Positions 35,685 to 45,692 of a DNA stretch of 64,000 bases are shown piece after piece; positions within the stretch are counted from its first letter, which is position 1, and every line of letters begins with the position of its first letter. The notes beneath the pieces are model-generated. The model searched no databases, was not told the DNA's origin, and saw only the letters and a program-made list of their open reading frames with translations. Origin of the DNA: Roseiarcus sp050012775 (GTDB lineage Bacteria; Pseudomonadota; Alphaproteobacteria; Rhizobiales; Beijerinckiaceae); the NCBI GenBank assembly GCA_050012775.1, contig JBEKGN010000013.1, positions 1 to 64,000 on the forward strand, read 5' to 3'. Both the position numbers and the translations under genes were made by a program.

Positions 35685-36623
35685 TTAATCATCGAGGAAA
35701 CGCTGCGCAGCCAGGAACGCCGTCAGCCGTTCGGCGAATTGGCGGCGCGCGGCGGTCTTGCGCGGCTTACGAGCGCGCCCGGCCGGGGCGGGCGACGACC
35801 AGTCCGGCCAGGGCGAAGCGGCGAACCAGCTTCGGTAGGCTTCGGCGAAGCGCGTCTCGCCGCGCCAGCGTTGATACTCCCAAGGCTTGGGGCTGTTGAC
35901 GAAATGCAGCACGATCGGCGCGATCGTCGCCTCGAGATCGAGCAGGAAGAAGTCGCCCATGAAATTGCAGCGCGGCGACAGCGGCGCGAAGCCGCCCGCG
36001 AGCGTCGCGTTGAGCGCGTCCTGCTCCATGAAGGGAAATTTTCGTGGCTCGTCGCGAAGCGCGCGCGCGGCGCGCTCGCCGAGCTCGGCGGCCCGCCAGG
36101 CGGCGCGGTCGACGACCATCAGGCCGGCGTTGAAATAGGGCGTCGCGAGGTCGAGGCCGAGCGAGCGGCGGTAGGCCTGAAATCGCCGCGCCAGCGCGCC
36201 GCCGCTGAAATCCATGAGATAGATCATGTCGTAGGCCGCCGCGATCGGCTTGCCCCGGAGATCGACTTGTCCCAGACGCGCGAGCCCCGGCCGCGTCGCC
36301 AGCATATCGGAGTCCATCGTAATGATGCGCGGATAGGATTCCGGCACGACGCGATCGAGGAACAGCCGGCGAAAGACCGCCCGGGAAAAGCGGCCGCGGC
36401 CGGCGAGGCCGCCGTCGAAGCGCGAGAAGTCGACGATCAGAAGCTTGATCCTCTCGCGCAGGGCGGGATCGAGCGCGTCGAAGCCGGGCGCGACATCCCC
36501 GGCCTCGCAGACAATGAAGATGTCGAAAGCGTCGGCGTCGCCTTGCGCAAGAAGCGACGCCGCGGCGCGGACCGCCGGCCGGAAGAACGCGAGGTCGGGC
36601 GTGAAGCAAAGCGCGGTCTTCAT
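35685..36623 (-). CDS. Glycosyltransferase family 8
   Basis: 312 residues, related to LPS galactosyl/glucosyl transferases. The metal-binding DxD is DSD (residues 104-106, in IITMDSDMLATRP). FNAGLMVVDRAAWR and a C-terminal HFVNSPKPWEY (His as a metal ligand) complete the GT8 pattern. The C-terminal tail is Arg/Lys-rich (RARKPRKTAARRQ), suggesting membrane association. It lies 28 bases downstream of mipZ on the same strand. The sugar and acceptor cannot be told from sequence. Envelope polysaccharide is the likely target. Confidence 0.85.
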   Translation of the reverse strand: MKTALCFTPDLAFFRPAVRAAASLLAQGDADAFDIFIVCEAGDVAPGFDALDPALRERIKLLIVDFSRFDGGLAGRGRFSRAVFRRLFLDRVVPESYPRIITMDSDMLATRPGLARLGQVDLRGKPIAAAYDMIYLMDFSGGALARRFQAYRRSLGLDLATPYFNAGLMVVDRAAWRAAELGERAARALRDEPRKFPFMEQDALNATLAGGFAPLSPRCNFMGDFFLLDLEATIAPIVLHFVNSPKPWEYQRWRGETRFAEAYRSWFAASPWPDWSSPAPAGRARKPRKTAARRQFAERLTAFLAAQRFLDD

Positions 36624-36651
36624 TTCTCACCGGAATTCCGCGCTGGGCGCT

Positions 36652-37581
36652 TCAGCCGTAAACCGGATCGACGGCGCCGACTTCGCGGTAATAGTGCGCG
36701 ACGCGCGCATGCCAGGAGCGGCGCGACTGCAGGTGTTCGACGCCCGGCGCGTGCGAGGGCAGATCGAGCGCCGCGACGAGCCCTTCGATTTCGCGCCGCG
36801 CCGCATGTTGCGACGTCGTCAGCGCTCCGGCGGAGGCGTCCTCGATCCGGTCCAGCGCGGTGAGCCCGATCGGAAACAATTCGCGAAAGATGACGCGGTC
36901 GTGAAGGCCGTCGGCGACGCGAAAGTGCAATTCCGCGGCGAGCCGCGCGACGCTGACCGCAATCTGCCGCGCGTTGTTGCTGGCGATCGAGGCCATGCGG
37001 TTGCGCACCATCACCCAGTCGATGACGCCGTTGTCGACGAGGCGGCGCTTGCGCCGCGCCTCCATGACGAGGTCCGCGTAATGGGCCACGGCGCCGCGTT
37101 GCGAGCGGTCGTGATGGACGCGAGAAAAGACGTCGATGTCGATATAGCTGTCGTTGAGCGGCGAAACCAGCGTGTCCGCGAGGGAATGGGCGAGCCGCAT
37201 GAGATAGGAATCGCTCGCCGGCGTGTCGATGACGACGAATTCGTATTCGTGCTCGACCGCGCCGATCGCCTCGGCGAACAGCGCGAATTCATGCGCTTCG
37301 TTGGCGCGCACGTCGTTCGATTGTCCGCGCGCCATCGCGCAATGGCGCGGCAGTTCGATCGGCCAAGGCGCGTTCGCCGACCACGACTTCCGGTTCTCGA
37401 AGAAGCGCGTGAGGGTTTGCTGGCGGGTGTCGAGATCGATGCAGGCGACCTTGTAGCCCGCCTTGAGCAGCGCCACCGCGAGATGGATCGACAGCGTCGA
37501 TTTTCCCGCGCCGCCCTTTTCGTTGCCGACCACAATCACGTGAGCGCTGCGCAAATCCGGTGCTTCGTTGTCGAATTCCAT
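36652..37581 (-). CDS. mipZ: Division-plane positioning ATPase MipZ
   Basis: ParA/MinD-family ATPase of 309 residues that forms a gradient from the poles and blocks FtsZ away from mid-cell in alphaproteobacteria lacking Min. The deviant Walker A KGGAGKST (residues 22-29) carries the signature Lys, with NEKGGAGKSTLSIHLAVALL and DLDTRQQTLTRFFENR specific for MipZ. VVIDTPASDSYLMRLAHSLAD forms Walker B. Length and domain order match the Caulobacter family. No parB or ftsZ is nearby, as usual. The glycosyltransferase gene follows. Confidence 0.93.
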   Translation of the reverse strand: MEFDNEAPDLRSAHVIVVGNEKGGAGKSTLSIHLAVALLKAGYKVACIDLDTRQQTLTRFFENRKSWSANAPWPIELPRHCAMARGQSNDVRANEAHEFALFAEAIGAVEHEYEFVVIDTPASDSYLMRLAHSLADTLVSPLNDSYIDIDVFSRVHHDRSQRGAVAHYADLVMEARRKRRLVDNGVIDWVMVRNRMASIASNNARQIAVSVARLAAELHFRVADGLHDRVIFRELFPIGLTALDRIEDASAGALTTSQHAARREIEGLVAALDLPSHAPGVEHLQSRRSWHARVAHYYREVGAVDPVYG

Positions 37582-37676
37582 GGCGGCGCCGAATCAGTGA
37601 AATTGCTCGCAGCAAACATAGACTCTTTGCGGCGAAGCGCCAATTGTGGCGCGAGATTTCAGGCGCGACTTCGTCG

Positions 37677-39104
37677 TCAGCGCGCGGGCTCGGCGTGGCC
37701 GATGATGCGAATGACGTCGGGGAATTCATCGCGCACCGATCGTTCGAGTGCGTCGACCCGGGCATGGGCCGCCTCGACCGTGACGTCGGGATCGACGCGG
37801 CAGTGAAAAATGACGAAATGGCCGGCCTCCGCCTTGCGAACCCGCACATCGTGGATATCGCGCAAGGCGCCCAGGCGCGCCGCGTTGCGGCTCAGCGAGA
37901 GCGCGATTTTCGCGGCCGCCGCGGGATCGGCCGCGCGGCCCCCGATCTCGCGCGTCTCCATCGGTTCGATATGGGTCTCGACTTCGATGTCGGCGCCCAA
38001 TTCATCCTGGATGGCATTTTCAAGTTGCGTCGCGATTTCATGCGCGGCGGCCAGACTCATGCGTCCGTCGACCTCCAGATCGAGCGTCACGCTCTTGCGC
38101 TCGCCGACGTTCTGGACCGCGACGTGATGAACGAACAGGCGGCGTCGGCCGGCGATCACTTGCACGCGCTCGAGCACGGTCTCGTCGTCGAGCGCCGTGG
38201 GATCGGCGGTGATGGTCAGCGCGACATAGGGCCACCGCCGCGCGATGACCTCGGCGACTTCCGCCTTGATCGCGGCGACGCGTTCCAGCGGCAAGGTGCG
38301 CGAGACGAGCAGCCCGAGATCGCCGACGATCCGCGGGCCGTTGCGGCGAAGCCGAACGAAGTCGGTTCCCGCGACGCCGGGCACGCGCTCCACCGCGACG
38401 CGCAAGGCGCCCGCGACGCCCTTGGGCGCGGCGTCGACCAGCGCGTCGACGGTCCGCCGTCCCAGGCGAAAGCCCGCGACGCCGATGAATACGGCGACGC
38501 CGACCGCGGCGAGCGCGTCGGCGTGCGGCCAGCCCGCGCGCGTCGCGGCGAGGCCGACGAGGACGAGGACCGAGGAAATGAGATCGCTGGAGAAATGCAG
38601 CGCGTCGGCGGCGAGCGCGTCGCTTTGCGTTTCCCGCGCGACGCGCGTCAGGGCGCGCCAGCGCGCCAGGTCGACGCCGATCGACAGGAGGATCGCGCCG
38701 AACGCGAAGACATTGGCGTCGACGATCGGCGCCTCTTCCCCGATGCGGCGTAGCGCCTCGAAGGCGACGGCGACGGCGAGAACGATGAGAAACCCGGTCT
38801 GCGCGAGCGCCGCGACCGCCTCGATCTTGGCGTGGCCGAATGGATGATCGTCGTCGGCCGGCTTGTCGGCTTCGCGCACGGCGAAATAAGTCAGCCCGCT
38901 CGCGCCGATATCGAGGGCGTTATGCGCGGCTTCCGAGAGAAGCGCCAGCGAACCGGACATAGCCCCCGCCGCGAGCTTGGCGAGCGCCAGGGCGAGGCTC
39001 GCCGCGACGGAGGCGAGCGCGGCGCGCTGCTTGCGCGCCGAGGGAGCTTCGTTCTTGCCGGCTTGCATCATCAAGGGCATGTAGGCTTGGGTCATCAAGG
39101 ACAT
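37677..39104 (-). CDS. Cation diffusion facilitator family transporter
   Basis: Divalent metal/proton antiporter of the inner membrane, 475 residues. The transmembrane metal site is HNALD in TM2 (LLSEAAHNALDIGA) and HFSSD in TM5 (LAADALHFSSDLISSVLV). The common Asp before the first His motif is Glu here. A His-rich DDDHPFGHAK loop follows TM2. The long C-terminus carries two cytoplasmic cation-efflux dimerisation domains (PGVAGTDFVRLRRNGPRIVG; VEAAHARVDALERSV), more than the usual single one. The metal is not predictable. The N-terminal 16 residues are an 8-residue repeat, so the true start may be an internal ATG. Confidence 0.87.
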   Translation of the reverse strand: MSLMTQAYMPLMMQAGKNEAPSARKQRAALASVAASLALALAKLAAGAMSGSLALLSEAAHNALDIGASGLTYFAVREADKPADDDHPFGHAKIEAVAALAQTGFLIVLAVAVAFEALRRIGEEAPIVDANVFAFGAILLSIGVDLARWRALTRVARETQSDALAADALHFSSDLISSVLVLVGLAATRAGWPHADALAAVGVAVFIGVAGFRLGRRTVDALVDAAPKGVAGALRVAVERVPGVAGTDFVRLRRNGPRIVGDLGLLVSRTLPLERVAAIKAEVAEVIARRWPYVALTITADPTALDDETVLERVQVIAGRRRLFVHHVAVQNVGERKSVTLDLEVDGRMSLAAAHEIATQLENAIQDELGADIEVETHIEPMETREIGGRAADPAAAAKIALSLSRNAARLGALRDIHDVRVRKAEAGHFVIFHCRVDPDVTVEAAHARVDALERSVRDEFPDVIRIIGHAEPAR

Positions 39105-39107
39105 GTA
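39068..39107. repeat. Two-copy 16-base direct repeat, 24-base period
   Basis: tcatcaagggcatgta (39068-39083) and tcatcaaggacatgta (39092-39107) differ at one base. On the minus strand the 24-base unit encodes MSLMTQAY and MPLMMQAG, the first 16 residues of the CDF transporter, supplying two alternative start regions. Confidence 0.8.
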
Positions 39108-39179
39108 TAAGTCGCGCGAGCGCGTTGCGCTTTATGATCCGTCGGCCGCGTCGACGCAAACCAGGAAGGGCCCAAGACC

Positions 39180-39620
39180 ATGAAATATCTGCACACCATG
39201 ATTCGCGTCAGCGATCTCGAGGCGTCGCTGGACTTTTTCGTCGGCAAGTTCGGTCTGGTCGAGACGAGGCGGCTGAGCAACGAAAAGGGCCGCTATACCC
39301 TGGTCTTCCTCGCCGCCCCCGATGACGCCGAGACTGCGAAGAAGACCCAGGCGCCGTTGGTGGAGCTGACGTACAACTGGGATCCGGAAGTCTATACGGG
39401 CGGGCGCAATTTCGGCCATCTCGCCTACGCCGTCGACGACATCTATGCGACTTGCGACAGGCTGCAAAAGGCGGGGGTCGTCATCAACCGTCCGCCGCGA
39501 GACGGCCGCATGGCGTTCATCCGCAGCCCCGACAATGTCTCGATCGAGTTGCTGCAGAAGGGCGAGGCGCTCGCGCCCGCCGAGCCCTGGGCGTCGATGG
39601 CCAATACCGGGGTGTGGTGA
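39180..39620 (+). CDS. gloA: Lactoylglutathione lyase (glyoxalase I)
   Basis: Converts the methylglyoxal-glutathione hemithioacetal to S-lactoylglutathione in the cytoplasm, 146 residues. The four metal ligands are all present: His5 (YLHTMIRV), Glu62 (PLVELTYNW), His80 (NFGHLAYAV) and Glu123 (VSIELLQKG). Length and spacing match the Ni-type bacterial enzyme (no long insertion). It is divergent from the CDF gene and convergent with the serine hydrolase, whose stop is 20 bases away. Confidence 0.96.
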   Translation: MKYLHTMIRVSDLEASLDFFVGKFGLVETRRLSNEKGRYTLVFLAAPDDAETAKKTQAPLVELTYNWDPEVYTGGRNFGHLAYAVDDIYATCDRLQKAGVVINRPPRDGRMAFIRSPDNVSIELLQKGEALAPAEPWASMANTGVW

Positions 39621-39639
39621 GGTCCGCGGGTCTCGGCGT

Positions 39640-40839
39640 TCAAACGATCGCCGCGTTGACGAGGTTGCGGAAGAGCAGGCGGAAATATTCGCGATACTCG
39701 GGAGCCTGCACCATCAGGATCGCGAATAACGCGTCGCGCGGCGAAATCCAGAACACGGTGCCCGCTATGCCGCCCCAGAAATATTCGCCGACGGCGCCCG
39801 CCGTCGGCGCAATGCCGGCATCGAGCCGCACCGCGAAGCCGAGCCCGAACCCGTGGCCGGGCCACAGCAAGGGGTGATTCTTGACGACATGCGGCCCCAG
39901 GTGGTCGCTCGCCATGAAGGCGAGGGTTCGCGAGCCGAGAATTCGGCCGCCGTTGAACGCGCCGCCGCCGCTCACCATGGCGAGAAAGCGCGCGTAATCG
40001 CTGATCGTCGAAAACAATCCGCCGCCGCCCATTTCGCAACGCGGCGGCGCGCTCAATTCGGTCGTGTCGGCCCCTGCGGAATTTAGCAGGTCGAACGAGA
40101 ACGGCAGCGCGCGGCGCGCATGCTTGGACTCGGGCGTGTAGAAACCCGTGTCGGTCATGCCCAGCGGCGCGAATATTCGCTCGCGCAGGAATTCGCCGAG
40201 GCTGCGGCCAGCCACGATTTCGATGACCCGGCCGAGCACGTCGGTCGAGAGGCTATATTCCCACACCTCGCCCGGCTGATGCTGGAGCGGCAGGGTGGCC
40301 AAGACCTCCATGTGTTCGGCGGTCGACCGGTCGTGACTCATGATGCCGGCCGCGTGCGTCAGCTTCTGAACCGCGCCGAGGCCGGTGAATCCATAAGTCA
40401 GGCCCGAAGTGTGGCGCATCAGGTCCTGGATCGTGATCGGGCGCTTGGCGGGGACGAGATCGAGCTTGTCGCCGTTCTCGACGCCGACCTTCATGTCGGC
40501 GAAGGCGGGAATGTATTTGGCGAGCGGATCGGAGATCAGCAGCCGCCCTTCCTCGACGAGCGTCATCGCCGCGACGGTCACGATCGGCTTGGTCATGGAA
40601 TAGATGCGGAAGATCGCGTCGGCGGACATCGGCGGCCCGTCCGGGCGCAACGCGCCGAGCGATTGCGCGAAGGCGACCTTGCCGTGCCGCGCGATCAGCA
40701 TCGACATTCCCGGCGCATGTCTCGCCGCGATTTCCCGCTCCATCGCGTCGGTCATGCGACGCAGCCCGGCGCTCGAAAGGCCGACCTCCTCGGGCCGGGC
40801 GGTCGGCAGGCCCGAAAGAGCGTTGGAAGGGGCGTTCAT
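39640..40839 (-). CDS. Serine hydrolase of the class C beta-lactamase / EstB family
   Basis: 399 residues, probably cytoplasmic: there is no signal peptide. The nucleophile motif SxxK is SMTK (FRIYSMTKPIVTVAA), the Tyr motif is YSLSTDVLG, and HTSGLTYGF follows, as in EstB-like esterases and the DUF-type beta-lactamase-related enzymes. A glycine-rich third block (GEYFWGGIAGTVFW) replaces KTG. The start at 40839 has AGGAG a few bases upstream. An esterase is more likely than a true beta-lactamase, but the substrate is unknown. Confidence 0.88.
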   Translation of the reverse strand: MNAPSNALSGLPTARPEEVGLSSAGLRRMTDAMEREIAARHAPGMSMLIARHGKVAFAQSLGALRPDGPPMSADAIFRIYSMTKPIVTVAAMTLVEEGRLLISDPLAKYIPAFADMKVGVENGDKLDLVPAKRPITIQDLMRHTSGLTYGFTGLGAVQKLTHAAGIMSHDRSTAEHMEVLATLPLQHQPGEVWEYSLSTDVLGRVIEIVAGRSLGEFLRERIFAPLGMTDTGFYTPESKHARRALPFSFDLLNSAGADTTELSAPPRCEMGGGGLFSTISDYARFLAMVSGGGAFNGGRILGSRTLAFMASDHLGPHVVKNHPLLWPGHGFGLGFAVRLDAGIAPTAGAVGEYFWGGIAGTVFWISPRDALFAILMVQAPEYREYFRLLFRNLVNAAIV

Positions 40840-40974
40840 CGGGCACTCCTCGCGTCGTTCGAAACGCGCGCACAATGTTCTAATCCGGCCTTGCGGGCAA
40901 GGCGGAACGGAGCCTGGGCCTGGCCGGACGGGGTCGGACTGGACTTGATCGGGGCGGCGGGACAAGAGTGAGGC

Positions 40975-42282
40975 ATGAACGGTCCGCCCGACATGCTGAG
41001 CGTCCTGGCGCCGCCCGCGCCGCTGCCTGAGCGGCTGCGTCCGCAAAGCCTCGCCGAGGTCGCGGGGCAGGAGCATCTGACCGGGCCCGAGGGGGCGCTG
41101 ACGCGGATGCTGCAAGCCCCGACGCTCGGCTCGATGATCTTCTGGGGGCCGCCCGGCTCCGGCAAGACGACGGTCGCGCGGCTGATCGGCCGCCAGGCGA
41201 AGGCCGAGTTCGTGCAAGTGTCGGCGATCCATTCCGGCGTCGCGGAGCTGAAGAAGATTTTCGACGCGGCGCGCGCGCGGCGCGCGGTCGGGGGCGCGAC
41301 GCTGCTGTTCGTCGACGAAATCCATCGCTTCAACCGCGCCCAGCAGGATTCGTTCCTGCCGGTGGTGGAGGACGGCTCGATCACGCTGATCGGCGCGACG
41401 ACCGAGAATCCGTCGTTCGAGCTCAACGCGGCGCTGCTCTCGCGCGCGCGCGTGCTGGTGTTTCGCGCGCTCGACGAGGCGGCGATCGAAAAGCTGATCG
41501 CGCGCGCGGAAAGCCTCACCGGCAAATCCCTGCCGCTCGACGGCGAGGCGCGCGCCGCGCTGATCGGCATGGCCGACGGCGACGGCCGCGCGGCGCTGAC
41601 GCTCGCCGAGGAAGTGTGGCGCGCCGCGCGCGAAGGCGAGATATTCGACGCCGCGGGCCTCGTGGAAGTCGTGCAGCGCCGCGCGCCGATCTACGACAAG
41701 GCGCAAGAGGGCCATTACAACCTGATCTCGGCGCTGCACAAATGCGTGCGCGGCTCCGACCCGGACGCCGCGCTCTATTATCTCGCGCGCATGCTCGACG
41801 CGGGCGAGGACCCGCTGTTCCTGGCGCGGCGCGTGGTGCGCATGGCGAGCGAGGACATCGGCCTCGCCGACCCGCAGGCGCTCGTCGTCGCCAACGCCGC
41901 CAAGGACGCCTACGATTTCCTCGGCAGCCCGGAAGGCGAGCTGGCGATCGCCCAGGCGGTCGTCTACATGGCGACCGCGCCCAAATCCAACGCTGTCTAT
42001 ATGGCCTTCAACGCGGCGAAGGATCTGGCCAAGACCCGCGGCTCGCTGACTCCGCCCAAGACCATCCTCAACGCGCCGACCAAGCTGATGCGCGGGGAAG
42101 GCTACGGCGCGGGTTACGAGTACGACCACGACGCGCCGGACGCCTTCAGCGGCCAAAACTATTGGCCCGAGGCGCTCGGCCGGCGCAAGCTCTACGAGCC
42201 GGTCGAGCGCGGCTTCGAGCGCGAAATCAGGAAGCGGCTGGAGTATTGGGCGAAGCTGCGGCGGGAGCGAGGGCAGGGGTGA
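40975..42282 (+). CDS. rarA: Replication-associated recombination protein A
   Basis: AAA+ ATPase (MgsA/RarA) that acts at stalled replication forks, 435 residues. Walker A GPPGSGKTT lies near residues 58-66, Walker B is LLFVDEIHRFN, and sensor 1 is LIGATTENPSFE. The C-terminal tetramerisation domain (ALYYLARMLDAGEDPLFLAR, ASEDIGLADPQAL) is complete. It is divergent from the serine hydrolase and convergent with the acyl-CoA ligase. Confidence 0.95.
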   Translation: MNGPPDMLSVLAPPAPLPERLRPQSLAEVAGQEHLTGPEGALTRMLQAPTLGSMIFWGPPGSGKTTVARLIGRQAKAEFVQVSAIHSGVAELKKIFDAARARRAVGGATLLFVDEIHRFNRAQQDSFLPVVEDGSITLIGATTENPSFELNAALLSRARVLVFRALDEAAIEKLIARAESLTGKSLPLDGEARAALIGMADGDGRAALTLAEEVWRAAREGEIFDAAGLVEVVQRRAPIYDKAQEGHYNLISALHKCVRGSDPDAALYYLARMLDAGEDPLFLARRVVRMASEDIGLADPQALVVANAAKDAYDFLGSPEGELAIAQAVVYMATAPKSNAVYMAFNAAKDLAKTRGSLTPPKTILNAPTKLMRGEGYGAGYEYDHDAPDAFSGQNYWPEALGRRKLYEPVERGFEREIRKRLEYWAKLRRERGQG

Positions 42283-42303
42283 GCGGGGGATCGGCCGCCC
42301 CCG

Positions 42304-43860
<1,557 letters not shown>

Positions 43861-44001
43861 CGCGAACTCCTCCCAGGAATTGGCGCTCTGCGTCGCCCAT
43901 GCCTTTTGCCGGCGACTAGAGCACACCGAGAGGTCGACGGGAAGCTTTGATAAGACAGCTTATTTTCGCTCGTCGATCGTCCGCTCGCCGCCGCTTCCGC
44001 T

Positions 44002-44286
44002 TCATTCGCCGTCAGCGAAATAGCGCGGCAGCTCGCGCTCGAATTCCGGGAAATAGCGCGCGATCACGCTGACGTCGAAGCGCGCGAGAATGGACTCCTT
44101 CGCCTCGCGGTCGAGGAGGAAGCGGAACGCGGCTTCGATCAGTCGCTCGGGCGCCCGCCCGCCGGCGAGGCGCGCAACATCGGCGCGCCTTAGGGTTACG
44201 CGATGGCGGCTCGTCCCGGCCGCTTCGCCGACGACGACGTCGAAGACGAGCGGGTCGTCGCCGCTGCGTCTTGTGATCGTGATCAT
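44002..44286 (-). CDS. Small conserved hypothetical protein
   Basis: 94 residues, soluble, no known motif. It starts MITITRRSGDDPLVFDVVV and ends with a conserved-looking block, LIEAAFRFLLDREAKESILA followed by RFDVSVIARYFPEFERELP. I recall similar ~95-residue proteins in Rhizobiales but know no function. Acidic C-terminus. It is divergent from ndk across 119 bases and lies upstream of the acyl-CoA ligase on the same strand, 141 bases away. Confidence 0.7.
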   Translation of the reverse strand: MITITRRSGDDPLVFDVVVGEAAGTSRHRVTLRRADVARLAGGRAPERLIEAAFRFLLDREAKESILARFDVSVIARYFPEFERELPRYFADGE

Positions 44287-44405
44287 ATGTCGACTCCCGG
44301 TCCCGAGTGGACGACGAAGCCCGGCGTCGCCCGCCTTGCCGCTCCCGCCGCCCGCCGTTATAAGCGCGGCGCGTTTCCCGCAACCCTTCCCTGAAGAAAG
44401 CGCCC

Positions 44406-44828
44406 ATGGCCCTCGAACGGACTTTTTCGATTCTCAAACCCGACGTCACGCGCCGCAACCTCACCGGCGCCGTCAACGCCAGGATCGAGGCCGCCGGGCT
44501 TCGCATCGTCGCGCAAAAGCGCGTTCACATGACCCGCGCCCAGGCCGAGACGTTCTATGGGGTGCACAAGGAGCGGCCGTTCTTCGGCGAGCTGGTGGAG
44601 ATGATGACCGCGGCGCCGGTCGTCGTCCAGGTGCTCGAGGGCGACAACGCGATCCAGCGCTACCGCGACGTGATGGGCGCGACCAATCCTGAAAAGGCCG
44701 CCGCGGGCACCATCCGCAAGGATTTCGCGCTCTCGATGGGCGAGAATTCCGTGCACGGCTCGGACGCGCCGGAGACGGCGGCGGCAGAGATCGCGCAGTT
44801 CTTCGCCGGCAACGAGATCGTCGGCTAA
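44406..44828 (+). CDS. ndk: Nucleoside diphosphate kinase
   Basis: Transfers phosphate from ATP to NDPs through a phospho-His intermediate, 140 residues. The active His117 is in NSVHGSD, with KPDVTRRNL and RKDFALSMGEN as the other family blocks. Full length. A long palindrome follows immediately after the stop and likely terminates the transcript. Confidence 0.97.
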   Translation: MALERTFSILKPDVTRRNLTGAVNARIEAAGLRIVAQKRVHMTRAQAETFYGVHKERPFFGELVEMMTAAPVVVQVLEGDNAIQRYRDVMGATNPEKAAAGTIRKDFALSMGENSVHGSDAPETAAAEIAQFFAGNEIVG

Positions 44829-44875
44829 GCAGGATTTCGGAAAAGTGGACGCCGGTTTTCCGACAAAAATCCTGC
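44829..44875 (+). terminator. Rhizobial-type palindrome acting as ndk terminator
   Basis: Outer arms gcaggattt/aaatcctgc and inner arms cggaaaa/ttttccg form a 47-base stem-loop. CCTTTT follows on the plus strand. The core ggacgccggttttcc recurs inverted at 55384-55398, so this is a dispersed element as well as a plausible terminator. Confidence 0.65.
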
Positions 44876-44890
44876 CTTTTAAAGGAGTCT

Positions 44891-44927
44891 AAGCAGACCC
44901 GCGTTGGCGAGCCAACGTGGGTTTGCT
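44891..44927 (-). terminator. Hairpin after the orphan parA
   Basis: aagcagacccgcgttggc and gccaacgtgggtttgctt pair with one or two mismatches around a GA loop. It directly abuts the parA stop codon, so it probably ends that minus-strand transcript. It faces the ndk palindrome 15 bases away. Confidence 0.65.
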
Positions 44928-45604
44928 TAGTCGCCTTCCGCCGGCGCGCGCGGCTTGGCCTCGCGCGCGCGCTTCATCAGCGCCTCCTCCATGCGCTCGG
45001 CCGTTTCGCGCAAATGCGGATTGCGCGACTCGCGCCCGGCGCGGCCGGCGTCGAGGTCGGCCTGGAAGCCGTCGCGCAGCGGCCATTGCTCGCCGAGCAG
45101 CTCGAAGCCGGCCTCCGCGATCGACTCGATCGCCCTGGCGAGCTGGGCCTCCGAGCGGCCGACCTTGGACAGGACGAGGACGACGCGTCCTTCGGCGCCG
45201 CGCTTGGCGAGCTTGCGCGCGAGCGCCAGGGTCGGGCGCAGATCGTCGATCGAGGTGCCCGTCGGCAGGAACACCACGTCGCTCTCCTCGGCGAGTTCCT
45301 TGGTCAGGTCGTCGGCGAGTCCGCGCGTGTCGGCGACGATGAAATCGACCCCCTCGTCGTTCTTGCGCAGCTTCTTCAGGCTCTTGAACGAACGCGCGTC
45401 GATTTCCGGCTCGATGCCGCCGCGTAAGCGAACCGCGTTCCATTCGACGCAAGTGAGCTGCTCGAGATCGAAGTCGGCGAGCATGGCCTTGTGGCCGCGG
45501 TGCGCGGCGCCGACCGCGAAAAGCCGCGCCAGCGTGCTCTTGCCGACGCCGCCCTTCTGGCTGACGAAACTGACCGTTTTCGACAGCCGGTTGCCCTTGC
45601 TCAT
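44927..45604 (-). CDS. Orphan ParA-family ATPase
   Basis: 225 residues. The deviant Walker A KGGVGKST (residues 17-24) has the dimer-sensing Lys, Walker A' is ADFDLEQLTC, and the Walker B region reads VDFIVADTRGLADD. It is short and lacks the N-terminal HTH of plasmid ParA. It is also clearly unlike MipZ, being closer to VirC1/ParA-like cargo-positioning ATPases. The start at 45604 follows GGAGGGG. An ATG seven codons upstream is less likely. No ParB, centromere-like iterons or cargo gene is adjacent, so what it positions is unknown. It lies alone between terminators and a VOC gene. Confidence 0.82.
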   Translation of the reverse strand: MSKGNRLSKTVSFVSQKGGVGKSTLARLFAVGAAHRGHKAMLADFDLEQLTCVEWNAVRLRGGIEPEIDARSFKSLKKLRKNDEGVDFIVADTRGLADDLTKELAEESDVVFLPTGTSIDDLRPTLALARKLAKRGAEGRVVLVLSKVGRSEAQLARAIESIAEAGFELLGEQWPLRDGFQADLDAGRAGRESRNPHLRETAERMEEALMKRAREAKPRAPAEGD

Positions 45605-45692
45605 CGTCCCCTCCGCGAAACCCATGGGGCAACATAGGATGAAACGACACGGTCCAAAAGGCCTTTACGCGCCGCGCGGGACGGGCGCCCGC

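Noticed and set aside
39640..40839. Antibiotic-resistance beta-lactamase
   Set aside because: There is no export signal and the third active-site block is not KTG, so an EstB-like esterase is more likely.
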